NCBI RefSeq assembly: GCF_937958975.1
Contig: NZ_CALGRE010000027.1
Coordinates: forward strand, 18,453-82,452
DNA: 64,000 bases
Origin: an uncultured Eubacterium sp.
GTDB lineage: Bacteria; Bacillota; Clostridia; Lachnospirales; Lachnospiraceae
Reading direction: 5' to 3'
Within the stretch, counting starts at the first letter, position 1. Each line of letters opens with the position of its first letter. Below are positions 34,880 through 44,732 of the stretch, one piece after another. The position numbers and the translations under genes were made by a program. A model generated the notes under the pieces. The model had not been told where the DNA came from. It did no database searches and was given only the letters and a program-made list of their open reading frames with translations.

Positions 34880-37800
34880 ATGATAAAAAAGAGTATTTTT
34901 GCAAAAATTGCATCGGTTACATTAAGTGTGGCAATGCTAGCCACTTTAACTTTACCAAACATAAACAGTAATATGTTTATGAAAACGGTAAATGCAGACA
35001 ATTTGCCGATTACAAAGCTTGGAGCAGGTAGTATTGGAACAGGAACGACATCTTCTGAAGCGGCAAAGCTTCCAAGGGCAAACACTCAGGGAACATACCG
35101 ATTTACTACAGAAGATTATAACAAAAAACATCAGGCATTAGACACGAATGACTGGGCAAGTAACTGGTTGTGGGACCTTGAAGGGGATAAGGCTACAGAT
35201 GCGACAGAGGCATTGACAGGTACGGCTTACGCATTTCCTCTGTCTTATCTTATGAAAAAAGATGGGCTTAGAATAACAAAACCATCAATGACTTCCAGTG
35301 CAACGAACATTAGTGCATATAATATCAAGGATAATGATACATTGTGTGATTTTAAATTTGCTCCGGATTGGAAAAGTAATGAGACAAATATTGATGAAAT
35401 TACAGACTGGTCCTATGAGGCAATTACAAAAAATCCATCAAATAGTTCACAGCAGATGAAGACAATAATGACTCAGGGAAGTCCTTTTACATATTTAGAG
35501 CTTAAAAACACAAATATTATGTATATAGAAAAACTCAGAGTAACGTTTCCAAGTGATACTATTTTTGAAGGTGTTTACAATGGAAGCAAGATGGTAGTTT
35601 TTAGAACAAATGACATTACCAGTTCAGTAAATGGTTATCCGGGGCTTACATATCAATATTATGCGTTATTTTTACCGGAAGGAGCTAATATAGAACATTT
35701 AGGAACAGAGGATAAAACACATAATGACAGGATTGGAAAACTCAAGATTACACTCCCATCCGATAAAACATATCTTTCATTTGCCTGGATTGATGAAAGC
35801 GCATCCCATAATGATGATGCGGCAGTGAATCTTGCAAAGGAATACAGACCGTATGCGTTTAATTTTATAACAGATACGAGGGCTGATTATTCATATAATG
35901 AAAAGCAGGGAGAAATTTCTACAACATATAAGTATACTGTTGAGAGAAAGGCGGAGAGTACAGCAGATGGAACCATTATGGGGATTTTGCCACATCAGTA
36001 TAAAAATATGAGCGGTTATTCCTATATGACAAATGACGCAGTTACTGTAAGGGGAAGAATGAAATTTATGAAGGGTTCCTCTTATACAACAAAAATGAAA
36101 TACAAAGGTATTCTTCCATATATGCCATCTTTGTTAGAAGATAACTCAGCAGGAAGAAAACAGCTTCAGAGTTATGTGGATGAGTTTATGAATCAACATA
36201 TGTCTGGTTCCGGTGATTGGACGCTTGCAAATGACCAGGGAAATGAGACATATTATCATGGAAAGAAACTTAATAGGGCAGCGCAGGTCGTTGCGGCAGC
36301 GAAGACGCTGGGAGATGAAAAAAGTGCTGATAAGGTATTAGACGGGCTTAAGGCGAATCTGGAAGAATGGTTTACTTATTCAGGACCAAAGGATGGAAAC
36401 TATTTTACTTATCTTGGAGAGGGTGTTGGTGTCCTTCTCGGATTTCCTACATCATTTAATGCGGTAGATCAGTTTAACGACCATCATTTCCATTATGGAT
36501 ATTTCATTCAGTCAGCCGCTTGTGTTGGTCTATGGGATAAGGAATGGCTGAATCAATATAAAGATGTAGTAAAGCAGTTGATATATGATATTGCATGTCC
36601 ATACAGAGATAATGCAGATAGTGTTGCAGATTGTGGAAATGCATATCCGTATCTTAGAAGTTTTTCACCTTACGAGGGACATTCATGGGCTTCCGGTTAT
36701 GAGGATGAGCGTACAGGAAATAATCAGGAATCTACTTCTGAAGCAATTAATGCATGGGCAGGAATAATTCTTTATGGTGAATTGACTGGGGATACCAGAA
36801 TCAGAGACATGGGAATTTATCTGTATACCACAGAAGTGGCAGCAGCAGACAATTACTGGTTTGACATTGACCAGGATATATATAAAATAGAACAGTCAAA
36901 ATATCAGCCACTTATGGCATCTATGGTGTGGGGTGGAAAGGTTGATTATTCTACATGGTTTGGACAAAATTGTACTCAGGGAATACAGATTTGTCCGATG
37001 CAGTCGTGGTCGTTCTACTTATTAGATGGTGGAGCAGATTATGTTAAGAAATTTTATAATTATGACAAGACATCAGAACTGGCAAAGAATCCACAGAGTG
37101 GTGAAATAGGAAGTACCGGAGGGTGGAATGATATGTGGGCGTCTTATTATGCGCTTGCAGACCCGGAAGCAGCGATGAATGATGTCTGGACGAAAAAGGT
37201 TGTAAATGATGGCGAATCCAAAGCGCATACATATCATTATATTCAATCTCTTATAGATTATGGAACACCGGATATATCCTTTACGAGTGATAGTACGTTT
37301 TCAAGTGTATTTAAAAAGAATGGTGAGTATACTTATGCAGTATATAATCCGGATAATACAACAAAAAATGTAACGTTTAGAGACAGTACAGGAAAAGCTA
37401 TTCAGGTTAAAGCAACACCAAATGGAATGACATTATTCAACTCTAAGAATATTGGAAAACCTTCTTATACCATAGAGTATTATGTAAAAGATTTAAATTC
37501 AGACGATTATCATATGATAGATTCGGCGATTCAATATGCTGATGCCGGAGCTTTGTTGACAGCAAAGAAAAAAGAGTTTGTAGGATATTCTTTTGACACA
37601 GCAAATGTGAATAATCAATTGTCAGGAAATGTAAATAGTGATAATTCTCTGGTATTAAAAGTTTATTATACTAGAAATACATATAATATTTCTTATGAAT
37701 TAAATGGCGGACAAAAAACGAATGCTACACTATATCCGGAATCTTATATCTACGGTGAGACTTATACATTAGATTCGCCTACCCGCAATGGATACGATTT

Positions 37801-39325
37801 TTATGGTTGGTATGCTGATGAGGTTTATGATACAAAAATTCCATCGATTACTGAAAAAACAAATGGAAATCTGACATTGTATGCAAAGTGGATTCCAAAG
37901 GGAACAATTCTTATTAACGAAGATGTATATCTTACATTTGATGCTGACACCAAAGGAACATTTACTATTATTGGAGATTCGGGATATAGTGCTGTGAATG
38001 TTCTTTATAAAATAGTACAGACAGAAAGTGAAGCAGCAGAACTGGCAGAGAAAAAAGCAGAAAATGGATTTGTTTCATGGGGACTTGACAGAAATTCCAG
38101 CGGTTGGACAAGGACAGAGAAATTTAAGTCAAATAGTGGGAAATATATTGTATTTTACTTTATCAGATATGATAGTAAAGGTGGATATAAAACAAGTTAC
38201 GGATATGGAAAAATTGGTGCAGGTTATGCCGGTGACGAGCCGACAAGTACAGAACCGATAACAACAGCGGAGAATCCAACGGACGAAAAGAATACATCAG
38301 ATGAATCGCAGACACCGGAAATATCTACGGAGGAGCAAACAAACGCAGAAGATATTCCTTTGGAAGTATTTGGTCAGGTAATTACATCTAAAGAACCGGG
38401 ACTTATCTGGGTTGTATGGGGACAGAGTAATGAACAGATTAATTTAGGTCAGAGATATAATATATATATTGATGGTGAAATTGCAGTTGATACTCATGGT
38501 AAGAGATTGGAATCTGTTGGATGCATTGGACGCAATATTCCGGCCAGTGCAGGGACACATAATGTTAGAATAACTGCAGTGTTGAATGGTATTGAGTCAA
38601 AAGGTGTGAGTGCGGATGTCGTAGTTACCGGTGGAGAAATTGAGACAACAGAAGAAGAAACACCGGAAGAGACAACAGAAGAAGAAACACCGGAAGAGAC
38701 AACAGAAAAAGAAACACCGGAGGAGACAACAGAAAAAGAGACACCGGAAGAAACAACAGAAAAAGAGACACAGGAGGAAACCACGGAAGAAGAAACGACT
38801 ATAAAAACAACGCCGGATATTGAAATAAACGGATTTCAGGTAAGTGCAACATGTGGTGGACTCAGAACCGTGTATTCCATAGAGCCGACCATAAATGATA
38901 AGGAAGTCACAGAAGTGGGACTATTATATGGTCTGTCAGAATATGCGGATAAAGACGATATGAGTATTTTATCAGATTCAGCTTTTGTAAAAGCATTTCG
39001 TGCTGAAATTGGAAAGTTTAATGAAAAGGTTTCAGAATCAGACACGGCTTCAACTTATGTAATGACAATGAAATTTGTTGCAGGAACGAAATTAGAGTTT
39101 AACGCAGAATGGATGGTGCGCGCATATGCAAAATTAAGTGACGGTACATATGCTTATAGTGATGTTAAGTGCTGCTCCATTTATAAAGTGGCGGAATATG
39201 TTTATAATAGTGGAAAAATGCCAACATATGACGGACACACATATCTGTATGATAAAATATTGACAGTTGTTAATCCTGATTTTGAAATGAAAGAGTTTGA
39301 TTGGAAGCAATCAATTGTAAAATAA
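34880..39325 (+). CDS. Secreted GH81 endo-beta-1,3-glucanase, multidomain (copy 2)
   Basis: This 1481-aa paralogue of the enzyme at 22049 has a signal peptide (to about residue 39, VNA-DN) and a GH81 domain (about 55-810). The domain contains GTIMGILPHQYKNMSGY, DHHFHYGYFIQSA (Asp534), EGHSWASGYED and GNNQESTSEA (Glu617). It is followed by a MucBP-like module (YTIEYYVKDLNSDDYHMI), a Listeria-Bacteroides (InlB B) repeat (ISYELNGGQKTNA ... GYDFYGWYADEVYD), an Fn3-like module, six 9-residue Glu/Thr repeats and a C-terminal beta domain (IEINGFQVSATCGGLRTVYS). The accessory modules differ from copy 1, so the two probably act on different forms of glucan. AGGAGG precedes the ATG. Confidence 0.9.
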   Translation: MIKKSIFAKIASVTLSVAMLATLTLPNINSNMFMKTVNADNLPITKLGAGSIGTGTTSSEAAKLPRANTQGTYRFTTEDYNKKHQALDTNDWASNWLWDLEGDKATDATEALTGTAYAFPLSYLMKKDGLRITKPSMTSSATNISAYNIKDNDTLCDFKFAPDWKSNETNIDEITDWSYEAITKNPSNSSQQMKTIMTQGSPFTYLELKNTNIMYIEKLRVTFPSDTIFEGVYNGSKMVVFRTNDITSSVNGYPGLTYQYYALFLPEGANIEHLGTEDKTHNDRIGKLKITLPSDKTYLSFAWIDESASHNDDAAVNLAKEYRPYAFNFITDTRADYSYNEKQGEISTTYKYTVERKAESTADGTIMGILPHQYKNMSGYSYMTNDAVTVRGRMKFMKGSSYTTKMKYKGILPYMPSLLEDNSAGRKQLQSYVDEFMNQHMSGSGDWTLANDQGNETYYHGKKLNRAAQVVAAAKTLGDEKSADKVLDGLKANLEEWFTYSGPKDGNYFTYLGEGVGVLLGFPTSFNAVDQFNDHHFHYGYFIQSAACVGLWDKEWLNQYKDVVKQLIYDIACPYRDNADSVADCGNAYPYLRSFSPYEGHSWASGYEDERTGNNQESTSEAINAWAGIILYGELTGDTRIRDMGIYLYTTEVAAADNYWFDIDQDIYKIEQSKYQPLMASMVWGGKVDYSTWFGQNCTQGIQICPMQSWSFYLLDGGADYVKKFYNYDKTSELAKNPQSGEIGSTGGWNDMWASYYALADPEAAMNDVWTKKVVNDGESKAHTYHYIQSLIDYGTPDISFTSDSTFSSVFKKNGEYTYAVYNPDNTTKNVTFRDSTGKAIQVKATPNGMTLFNSKNIGKPSYTIEYYVKDLNSDDYHMIDSAIQYADAGALLTAKKKEFVGYSFDTANVNNQLSGNVNSDNSLVLKVYYTRNTYNISYELNGGQKTNATLYPESYIYGETYTLDSPTRNGYDFYGWYADEVYDTKIPSITEKTNGNLTLYAKWIPKGTILINEDVYLTFDADTKGTFTIIGDSGYSAVNVLYKIVQTESEAAELAEKKAENGFVSWGLDRNSSGWTRTEKFKSNSGKYIVFYFIRYDSKGGYKTSYGYGKIGAGYAGDEPTSTEPITTAENPTDEKNTSDESQTPEISTEEQTNAEDIPLEVFGQVITSKEPGLIWVVWGQSNEQINLGQRYNIYIDGEIAVDTHGKRLESVGCIGRNIPASAGTHNVRITAVLNGIESKGVSADVVVTGGEIETTEEETPEETTEEETPEETTEKETPEETTEKETPEETTEKETQEETTEEETTIKTTPDIEINGFQVSATCGGLRTVYSIEPTINDKEVTEVGLLYGLSEYADKDDMSILSDSAFVKAFRAEIGKFNEKVSESDTASTYVMTMKFVAGTKLEFNAEWMVRAYAKLSDGTYAYSDVKCCSIYKVAEYVYNSGKMPTYDGHTYLYDKILTVVNPDFEMKEFDWKQSIVK
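38641..38802 (+). repeat. Six tandem 27-bp repeats encoding a Glu/Thr linker
   Basis: Units of 27 bp encode ETTEEETPE or ETTEKETPE. Copies 2-4 are nearly identical at DNA level, so the copy number is likely to vary by slippage. It forms a flexible, acidic spacer before the C-terminal domain of GH81 copy 2. Confidence 0.9.
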
Positions 39326-39341
39326 AAAATATTAAGAAGAG

Positions 39342-39366
39342 GACCGGATTATATTCGGTCTTTTTC
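39342..39366 (+). terminator. Rho-independent terminator
   Basis: GACCG (39342-39346) pairs with CGGTC (39356-39360), followed by five T. It ends the GH81 copy 2 transcript. Confidence 0.65.
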
Positions 39367-39458
39367 TTTGTTTAAAGTACGGATACTATAATAAAAGATG
39401 AAAATATTAAAAAAAGGTTAGATAGCAGTAAAATTAATAAAAAACGGTTACACACATA

Positions 39459-39487
39459 TTGAATATATCCAAAAACGGGTATATAAT
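39459..39487 (+). promoter_or_regulatory. Promoter of the XRE-Uma2 gene
   Basis: TTGAAT (39459-39464), 17-bp spacer, TATAAT (39482-39487), 85 bp before the start at 39572. Confidence 0.6.
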
Positions 39488-39571
39488 GAGTATATGAAGT
39501 ATTGAATTACTATTACAGATTAGTATTGTTCATGACTGGGCGATGCAGTGTATTTTAACAGGAGGTGGCAT

Positions 39572-40339
39572 ATGACGGTTGAAGAATTGAAAAGACATAA
39601 AATGGAAAAAGGATATACTTATTCACAGATGTCCATTTTGTCGGGAATACCGGTGGGAACGATTCAAAAGATATTTTCTGGAGAAACAATAAATCCAAGA
39701 TATGATACAATGCAAGCGTTGGAGAGATTATTTCAAGTTGAAGAAAGTCTGTGTGTTCGAGAAGGAGCAACATATATGACACATACGCAGGGAACTTATA
39801 CGGTAGATGACTATTTTGCGCTACCGGATGAGCGACGTGTTGAGTTAATTGATGGTTATTTTTATGATATGGCATCTCCTACAGGTTTACATCAAATGAT
39901 TGGTGGTGAGGTCTATAGACAAATTGCAAATTTTATTTTGGAGCATAATGGTAATTGTATTCCATTTATGGCTCCGTTGGATGTGCAGCTTGATTGTGAT
40001 GAAAAGACGATGGTTCAGCCGGATGTTATTATTTTATGTGATGAAGACAAAATTAAAAATGGGAGAATTTATGGAGCACCAGATTTTATTTTAGAGGTAA
40101 TATCTCCTTCCACCAAGAAGAAAGATTATACGATTAAAATGCATAAGTATATGAATGCAGGTGTACGGGAATATTGGATTTTAAATCCGTATCAGAAGCA
40201 ATTGTTAATATTCTGTTTTGAGAATGAGGACTGTCCGATGATTTGTGGATTAGATAAACTGATTCCTGTGGGAATTTTTAATGGCGAATTAGAGATTTCA
40301 TTTGAACATATTACAAAATGGATTGAAAAGTTTAGCTAG
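39572..40339 (+). CDS. XRE HTH fused to a Uma2-family nuclease-like domain
   Basis: The 255-aa protein joins an N-terminal Cro/C1 HTH (about 1-60; ELKRHKMEKGYTYSQMSILS, GIPVGTIQKIFSG) to a Uma2/DUF820 PD-(D/E)xK-like domain. The latter shows YFALPDERRVELIDGYFYDM, MVQPDVIILCD, PDFILEVISPSTKKKDY and REYWILNP. Uma2 proteins are widespread, predicted DNases with no clear role; the HTH could target DNA. ATG 39572 has AGGAGG six bases upstream; a longer frame from 39548 is less likely. Confidence 0.82.
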   Translation: MTVEELKRHKMEKGYTYSQMSILSGIPVGTIQKIFSGETINPRYDTMQALERLFQVEESLCVREGATYMTHTQGTYTVDDYFALPDERRVELIDGYFYDMASPTGLHQMIGGEVYRQIANFILEHNGNCIPFMAPLDVQLDCDEKTMVQPDVIILCDEDKIKNGRIYGAPDFILEVISPSTKKKDYTIKMHKYMNAGVREYWILNPYQKQLLIFCFENEDCPMICGLDKLIPVGIFNGELEISFEHITKWIEKFS

Positions 40340-40557
40340 AAAGTCAATAAAAGAAGGGGCTTGGAGTATGACGTTTTAGTGTTAATACGAGAATCCCTTT
40401 TTTTGTTATGTAAAAAATTTTAAGAGAGGGAAGAATTTTTGTTGATAAGTAATATTACTGTAAAGCATGACAGGGTATTTGATATAAGCATTTGTTATTC
40501 GTTTCAAAGATTGATAAAATATAATCAAATATAAAATGCTTCGAAGGAGGTGTTCAT

Positions 40558-41409
40558 ATGAAAATAATTACAAATAAATCATTTGATGAGGAAAGAGCTT
40601 TATATGGAGCACAGGAGCTTATAGTAAAAGAGTGTAATTTTGATGGTCCATCTGATGGAGAGAGTGCATTTAAGGAAGGAAAAGAGATTACAATTGAAAA
40701 TTGCTTTTTTAATCTCCGCTATCCTTTTTGGCATAATTATGGATTAAAAATAACTTCATCCAAAATGACAGAAGCCTGTCGGGCAGCGTTATGGTATTCG
40801 CATGATATAGAAATTATTAATACAAGACTACATGGAATTAAGGCATTGCGTGAGTGCAGAAATGTTAAAATGAGTGATTGTGATATTATATCTCCGGAGT
40901 TTGGTTGGTCAGTACAGTATATCGAAATGAACGACTGCACTGCAGAAAGCGAATATTTTATGATGCGTTCCGACCATTTGACTTTTCAAAATGTACAAAT
41001 GAAAGGTAAGTATTCTTTTCAATATATTACAGATTCTGTATTTGAGCATTGTGTTTTCGACACTAAAGATGCTTTCTGGCACGCAAAAAACATTATTGTC
41101 AGAAATAGTGTCATAAAAGGTGAATATCTGGCATGGTACAGTGAAAATATTACGTTTGAAAACTGCAAGATTATCGGTACACAGCCCCTTTGTTATTGCA
41201 AAAAACTTCGTTTAATTAATTGCGAAATGATAGATACTGATTTGAGTTTCGAACGTTCTGAGGTAGAAGCGACTTTGACTGTTCCTATTGTAAGTATTAA
41301 AAATCCATTGGCCGGGCATATTTATGTGCCATCTGTAGGTAAAATTATTATGGATATTGAGGAAGCAAAAGGAGAGATTGTGCAACAAAATCAATGTTGT
41401 TGTGCATAG
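40558..41409 (+). CDS. DUF3737 beta-helix protein
   Basis: The 283-aa protein consists of repeated short strands (IENCFFNLRYPFWHNYGLKI, VFEHCVFDTKDAFWHAKN, ITFENCKIIGTQPLCYCKKL), a right-handed beta-helix typical of DUF3737. The end is Cys-rich (QNQCCCA). Catalytic residues are not evident. GAAGGAGGTG lies directly upstream of the ATG. A terminator follows at 41443. Confidence 0.82.
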   Translation: MKIITNKSFDEERALYGAQELIVKECNFDGPSDGESAFKEGKEITIENCFFNLRYPFWHNYGLKITSSKMTEACRAALWYSHDIEIINTRLHGIKALRECRNVKMSDCDIISPEFGWSVQYIEMNDCTAESEYFMMRSDHLTFQNVQMKGKYSFQYITDSVFEHCVFDTKDAFWHAKNIIVRNSVIKGEYLAWYSENITFENCKIIGTQPLCYCKKLRLINCEMIDTDLSFERSEVEATLTVPIVSIKNPLAGHIYVPSVGKIIMDIEEAKGEIVQQNQCCCA

Positions 41410-41442
41410 AAATTTTTAGATATTGTTATTCGTTTGTTTGAT

Positions 41443-41476
41443 AAAGCGGCAGAGTATGAAAACTCAGCCGCTTTTT
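41443..41476 (+). terminator. Rho-independent terminator
   Basis: AAAGCGGC (41443-41450) pairs with GCCGCTTT (41467-41474), followed by T. Confidence 0.85.
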
Positions 41477-41503
41477 GTAGAATATATGTAATTTAGTTTT
41501 CAG

Positions 41504-41531
41504 TTGACTTTTGGTGACATCAAAATATATT
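41504..41531 (+). promoter_or_regulatory. Promoter of the ABC exporter gene
   Basis: TTGACT (41504-41509), 16-bp spacer, TATATT (41526-41531), about 60 bp before the start at 41593. It may be the main promoter of the peptide-modification locus. Confidence 0.45.
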
Positions 41532-41592
41532 ATGTTATATAGAATAGTGACATAAAAATAAGAATTTTGGGAGATAGGAGTAACCGGTAAGC

Positions 41593-43290
41593 GTGAAAAA
41601 ATTAAATTGGAAAGAGATAAGAAAAGAAGCAGCGTGGATGATGAAATATGCCAAGCGGTATTGGGGAGCCATAGTTTTATATTGTGTTATAGGAATCGTT
41701 GGAACTTTAATGGGACTGGCAGGAAGTATTATGAGCAAATATCTGATAGATACAGTTACCGGATATGATACGAAAGCAATTGGCTGGGTTGTAACACTTA
41801 TGTTATCTATGGGAGCTGGGAATATTCTTATGAATGCAGCAGCTAACAGAGCGACTGTGCTTATCAGCACAAAAGTTTATAATGAGATACAGGCAGAAAT
41901 CTATGACCGGGTTATGGAAGCTGACTGGGAGTCACTATATGAGTATAGGAGTGGGGATTTATTAAACAGATTGACCGGGGATGTAAAAGCTGTTGCGGAC
42001 AGTGTGATAGGATGGTTTCCGGATATTCTTACAAAAGGAGTACAATTCTTAGGGGCATTGATAATTATACTTTATTATGACCCGACAATGGCAGTCATTG
42101 CATTACTCAGCGCACCGGTTTCTATCGTTATGTCTGAATTTCTTTTATCACGAATGAGAAAGTATAGTGTGGATTTGCGGAAGATAAGCAGTGAGGTTGT
42201 TACATATCAGGAAACATCGTTCCAAAATATCCAGACAATTAAGTCTTTTGGTATTGTCAGTTTTTTTGAAGAGGGAATGAGGACAGTACAAAATAAATAT
42301 AAAAATCTTACAATGAATTATAATAAAGTTTCAATTACTGCCACAAGTATATTATCTTTTACCGGGATGTTAGTATCTTATGCATGTCTTGGCTGGGGGG
42401 TATATAGACTGTGGAAAGGTGCTATTATATTTGGAACACTTACATTATTTATTCAGTTATCAAGCAGTCTGGCAACTTCGTTTTCTGCACTGATTTCTCT
42501 TGTTCCTCAGGCTATCTCTGCCACAACAAGTGCAGGGAGAATTATGTCCGTATCAGAGATAAAACCGGAGCGTATAGAGAGCGCCGAAGTAGCGGAGCAG
42601 ATAAAATATAATAGCAGTGAAGGTTTGCAGGTAAATATGAAAAAAGTCAATTTTTCATATAAAGATGGGGAAAAAGTATTATCGGATATTGATTTGTGTG
42701 TGAATCCGGGGAGTATTGTAGCCTTTGTGGGTCCGTCCGGTGAGGGAAAGACTACATTAATGAGAATTTTACTGGGATTGATAAATGTTGAAAAGGGAGC
42801 AGCAACGGTGAGAGATTCGTTTGGTAATGAATGTGTGTTATCTGCTGCTACAAGAGATTTGTTTTCTTATGTTCCACAGGGCAATACCATTTTTGCAGAT
42901 TCTATTGCGGCAAATTTGAGGATGGTAAAAAATGATGCCACAGATGAAGAAATCATTTATGCATTAGAAACGGCATGTGCATATGAATTTGTCAAAAATC
43001 TTCCGGATGGGATTTATACTATAATTGGTGAAAATGGACAGGGATTATCAGAAGGACAGGCACAGAGGATATCAATAGCCAGAGCGGTATTAAAAAATGC
43101 TCCAATTATATTATTGGACGAGGCTACATCGGCATTAGATGTAGAGACTGAGGAGCGGGTTTTAAGAAATATAATAAAAAAAGACAATAAGAAAATCTGT
43201 ATTGTTACAACACACAGACCGAGCGTATTAGAAATATGTGAGAGCGTTTATAAGATAGATAAAACTTTTTTAAGACAAATTAAAAAATAA
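41593..43290 (+). CDS. ABC exporter with fused membrane and ATPase domains (peptide-export type)
   Basis: The 565-aa half-transporter has six membrane helices (about 20-310) and a C-terminal ATPase with Walker A (GPSGEGKTTLM), a signature of the variant form LSEGQAQR and Walker B (IILLDEATSALD). There is no N-terminal C39 peptidase. LSEGQ-type half exporters are common in RiPP (for example lasso-peptide) clusters. The start is GTG 41593 with a GGAG about 13 bases upstream, so the exact start is uncertain. It opens the run that contains the PqqD-like, kinase and radical SAM genes and is the candidate exporter for the modified peptide. Confidence 0.85.
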   Translation: MKKLNWKEIRKEAAWMMKYAKRYWGAIVLYCVIGIVGTLMGLAGSIMSKYLIDTVTGYDTKAIGWVVTLMLSMGAGNILMNAAANRATVLISTKVYNEIQAEIYDRVMEADWESLYEYRSGDLLNRLTGDVKAVADSVIGWFPDILTKGVQFLGALIIILYYDPTMAVIALLSAPVSIVMSEFLLSRMRKYSVDLRKISSEVVTYQETSFQNIQTIKSFGIVSFFEEGMRTVQNKYKNLTMNYNKVSITATSILSFTGMLVSYACLGWGVYRLWKGAIIFGTLTLFIQLSSSLATSFSALISLVPQAISATTSAGRIMSVSEIKPERIESAEVAEQIKYNSSEGLQVNMKKVNFSYKDGEKVLSDIDLCVNPGSIVAFVGPSGEGKTTLMRILLGLINVEKGAATVRDSFGNECVLSAATRDLFSYVPQGNTIFADSIAANLRMVKNDATDEEIIYALETACAYEFVKNLPDGIYTIIGENGQGLSEGQAQRISIARAVLKNAPIILLDEATSALDVETEERVLRNIIKKDNKKICIVTTHRPSVLEICESVYKIDKTFLRQIKK

Positions 43291-43370
43291 AAATGTTACA
43301 ATTTTACTATTTTTGCTAAAAATCTTTACTTTTATTTTGGTGAGTGGTAATATTGGAATAAATTAGTAGG

Positions 43371-43382
43371 TTTAACGTTAAA
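43371..43382. promoter_or_regulatory. Palindrome upstream of the PqqD-like gene
   Basis: TTTAACGTTAAA is a perfect 12-bp palindrome in the 167-bp gap between the exporter and the PqqD-like gene. It may be an operator. No clear promoter pair was found with it. Confidence 0.3.
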
Positions 43383-43457
43383 CTAAGGCTTTTATGATGA
43401 CTTTTTAGTTAAATTTGCCTCAATATGGAAAATGAAAATTAGAAAGGATGCGGTGCA

Positions 43458-43727
43458 ATGAAAGTGAATAAGAATTTTGTCGTCAGGCAGATTGCAGATG
43501 AATACATTATTGTGCCTATTGGTGAAGCAGTTATTAATTTCAATGGAATGGTTACAGTCAATGAAGTCGGTAAGTTTATATGGGAACAGCTATATGATGA
43601 TTTGGCTCAGGACGAATTGTTACAGAGAATCATTCAGGAATATGACATTGATGAGCAGACTGCGTCTGAGGATATGAAAGAGTTTCTCGATAAATTAAAA
43701 CAAGGGGGTCTGCTTCAGCAAAAATAG
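43458..43727 (+). CDS. PqqD-family protein (RiPP recognition element-like)
   Basis: The 89-aa protein has the PqqD winged-helix pattern: VRQIADEYIIVPIGEAVINF, FNGMVTVNEVGKFIWEQLYD and a C-terminal helical part (DIDEQTASEDMKEFLDKLKQ). PqqD-like proteins bind leader peptides and present them to modifying enzymes. AAGGATG precedes the ATG. It begins the tight run with the glycosyltransferase (14-bp gap) and nucleotidyltransferase. It is the strongest single sign that this locus modifies a peptide. Confidence 0.85.
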   Translation: MKVNKNFVVRQIADEYIIVPIGEAVINFNGMVTVNEVGKFIWEQLYDDLAQDELLQRIIQEYDIDEQTASEDMKEFLDKLKQGGLLQQK

Positions 43728-43741
43728 CACTGGAGGAGATT

Positions 43742-44716
43742 ATGAACAGTATTACAATATTCACTCCTACATATAACAGGGAAAAAGTTTTAGAGAGATT
43801 ATATACTTCTTTAAAAAAACAGACAAATAAACAATTTATATGGCTTGTTATTGATGATGGTTCTACAGATAATACTGAAACCGTAGTTAGGCAGTGGATA
43901 GCAGAAAAAAAGATTGAAATTAAATATGTAAAACAGAAAAATGTGGGAAAGTCCATGTCTCATAATAGAGCAGTACGAATGACAGATACGGAGTTGTTTG
44001 TATGTCTGGACTCTAATGACTATATTGCAAAAAACACAATAGAAACTATTTTGACTTGTTGGGAGAGAATGAAAAATGACACTAAAATTATAGGAATTAT
44101 ATCCCCTAAAAAGGCTCAGTTTAAGGATATCAAGAAAAGGTTAAACGTCAAACTACTTCCCCGATACATAAAAATAAGACATGACAAGAAACCTTATGAG
44201 AAATCATTTGGGGATAACTATTATATAGAAAAAGAGAAAATCACAAAAGAGTATGTTAGGGCTACTTTAAAAGAGGCATATAGAAAATATGGATTGAAAG
44301 GTGAGGCAATGCTGATACTTAGGACGTCGGTTCTTTCTAGGTATAAATTTCCTGATATTAAAGGTGAAAAGTTTGTGCCAGAGGCATATTTATATGATTT
44401 AATTGAAAAAAATGGAAATTTTGCAGTGCTAGACCGGATATTATGTTTACACAGATATCAGCTTGAGGGATATACATTTAATATGTCTAAATTAATTAAA
44501 GAAAACCCCAAAGGTTATCTGACATATATAAAGCAGAGATTGAATGATGATACGGATTCGAAAATACGGTTTTTCAATTATATTCGTTATATTTCTGTGG
44601 CAAAAATTATAAAAGAAAAAAATGTCATCAAAAGGGCAGACGACAAATTGATAGCATTGATTGCATATCCTTTTGGCGTATTGTTTTATCTTATGAGGTA
44701 TCAGTGGACAAAATAA
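43742..44716 (+). CDS. Family 2 glycosyltransferase
   Basis: The 324-aa enzyme has a GT-A fold with TPTYNREKVLERLYTSLKKQ, LVIDDGSTDNTE and a DSND motif (FVCLDSNDYI) at the place of the DxD metal site. The C-terminal part ends with a hydrophobic LIALIAYPFGVLFYLMRY segment that may touch the membrane. GGAG precedes the ATG. Lying between the PqqD-like and nucleotidyltransferase genes, it could glycosylate a peptide or a surface glycan; the substrate is unknown. Confidence 0.85.
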   Translation: MNSITIFTPTYNREKVLERLYTSLKKQTNKQFIWLVIDDGSTDNTETVVRQWIAEKKIEIKYVKQKNVGKSMSHNRAVRMTDTELFVCLDSNDYIAKNTIETILTCWERMKNDTKIIGIISPKKAQFKDIKKRLNVKLLPRYIKIRHDKKPYEKSFGDNYYIEKEKITKEYVRATLKEAYRKYGLKGEAMLILRTSVLSRYKFPDIKGEKFVPEAYLYDLIEKNGNFAVLDRILCLHRYQLEGYTFNMSKLIKENPKGYLTYIKQRLNDDTDSKIRFFNYIRYISVAKIIKEKNVIKRADDKLIALIAYPFGVLFYLMRYQWTK

Positions 44717-44732
44717 AAGGGAGAGATGAGAG

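Noticed and set aside
38494..38784. A long Ser/Val-rich minus-strand frame
   Set aside because: It is the shadow of the 27-bp repeats encoding the Glu/Thr linker.
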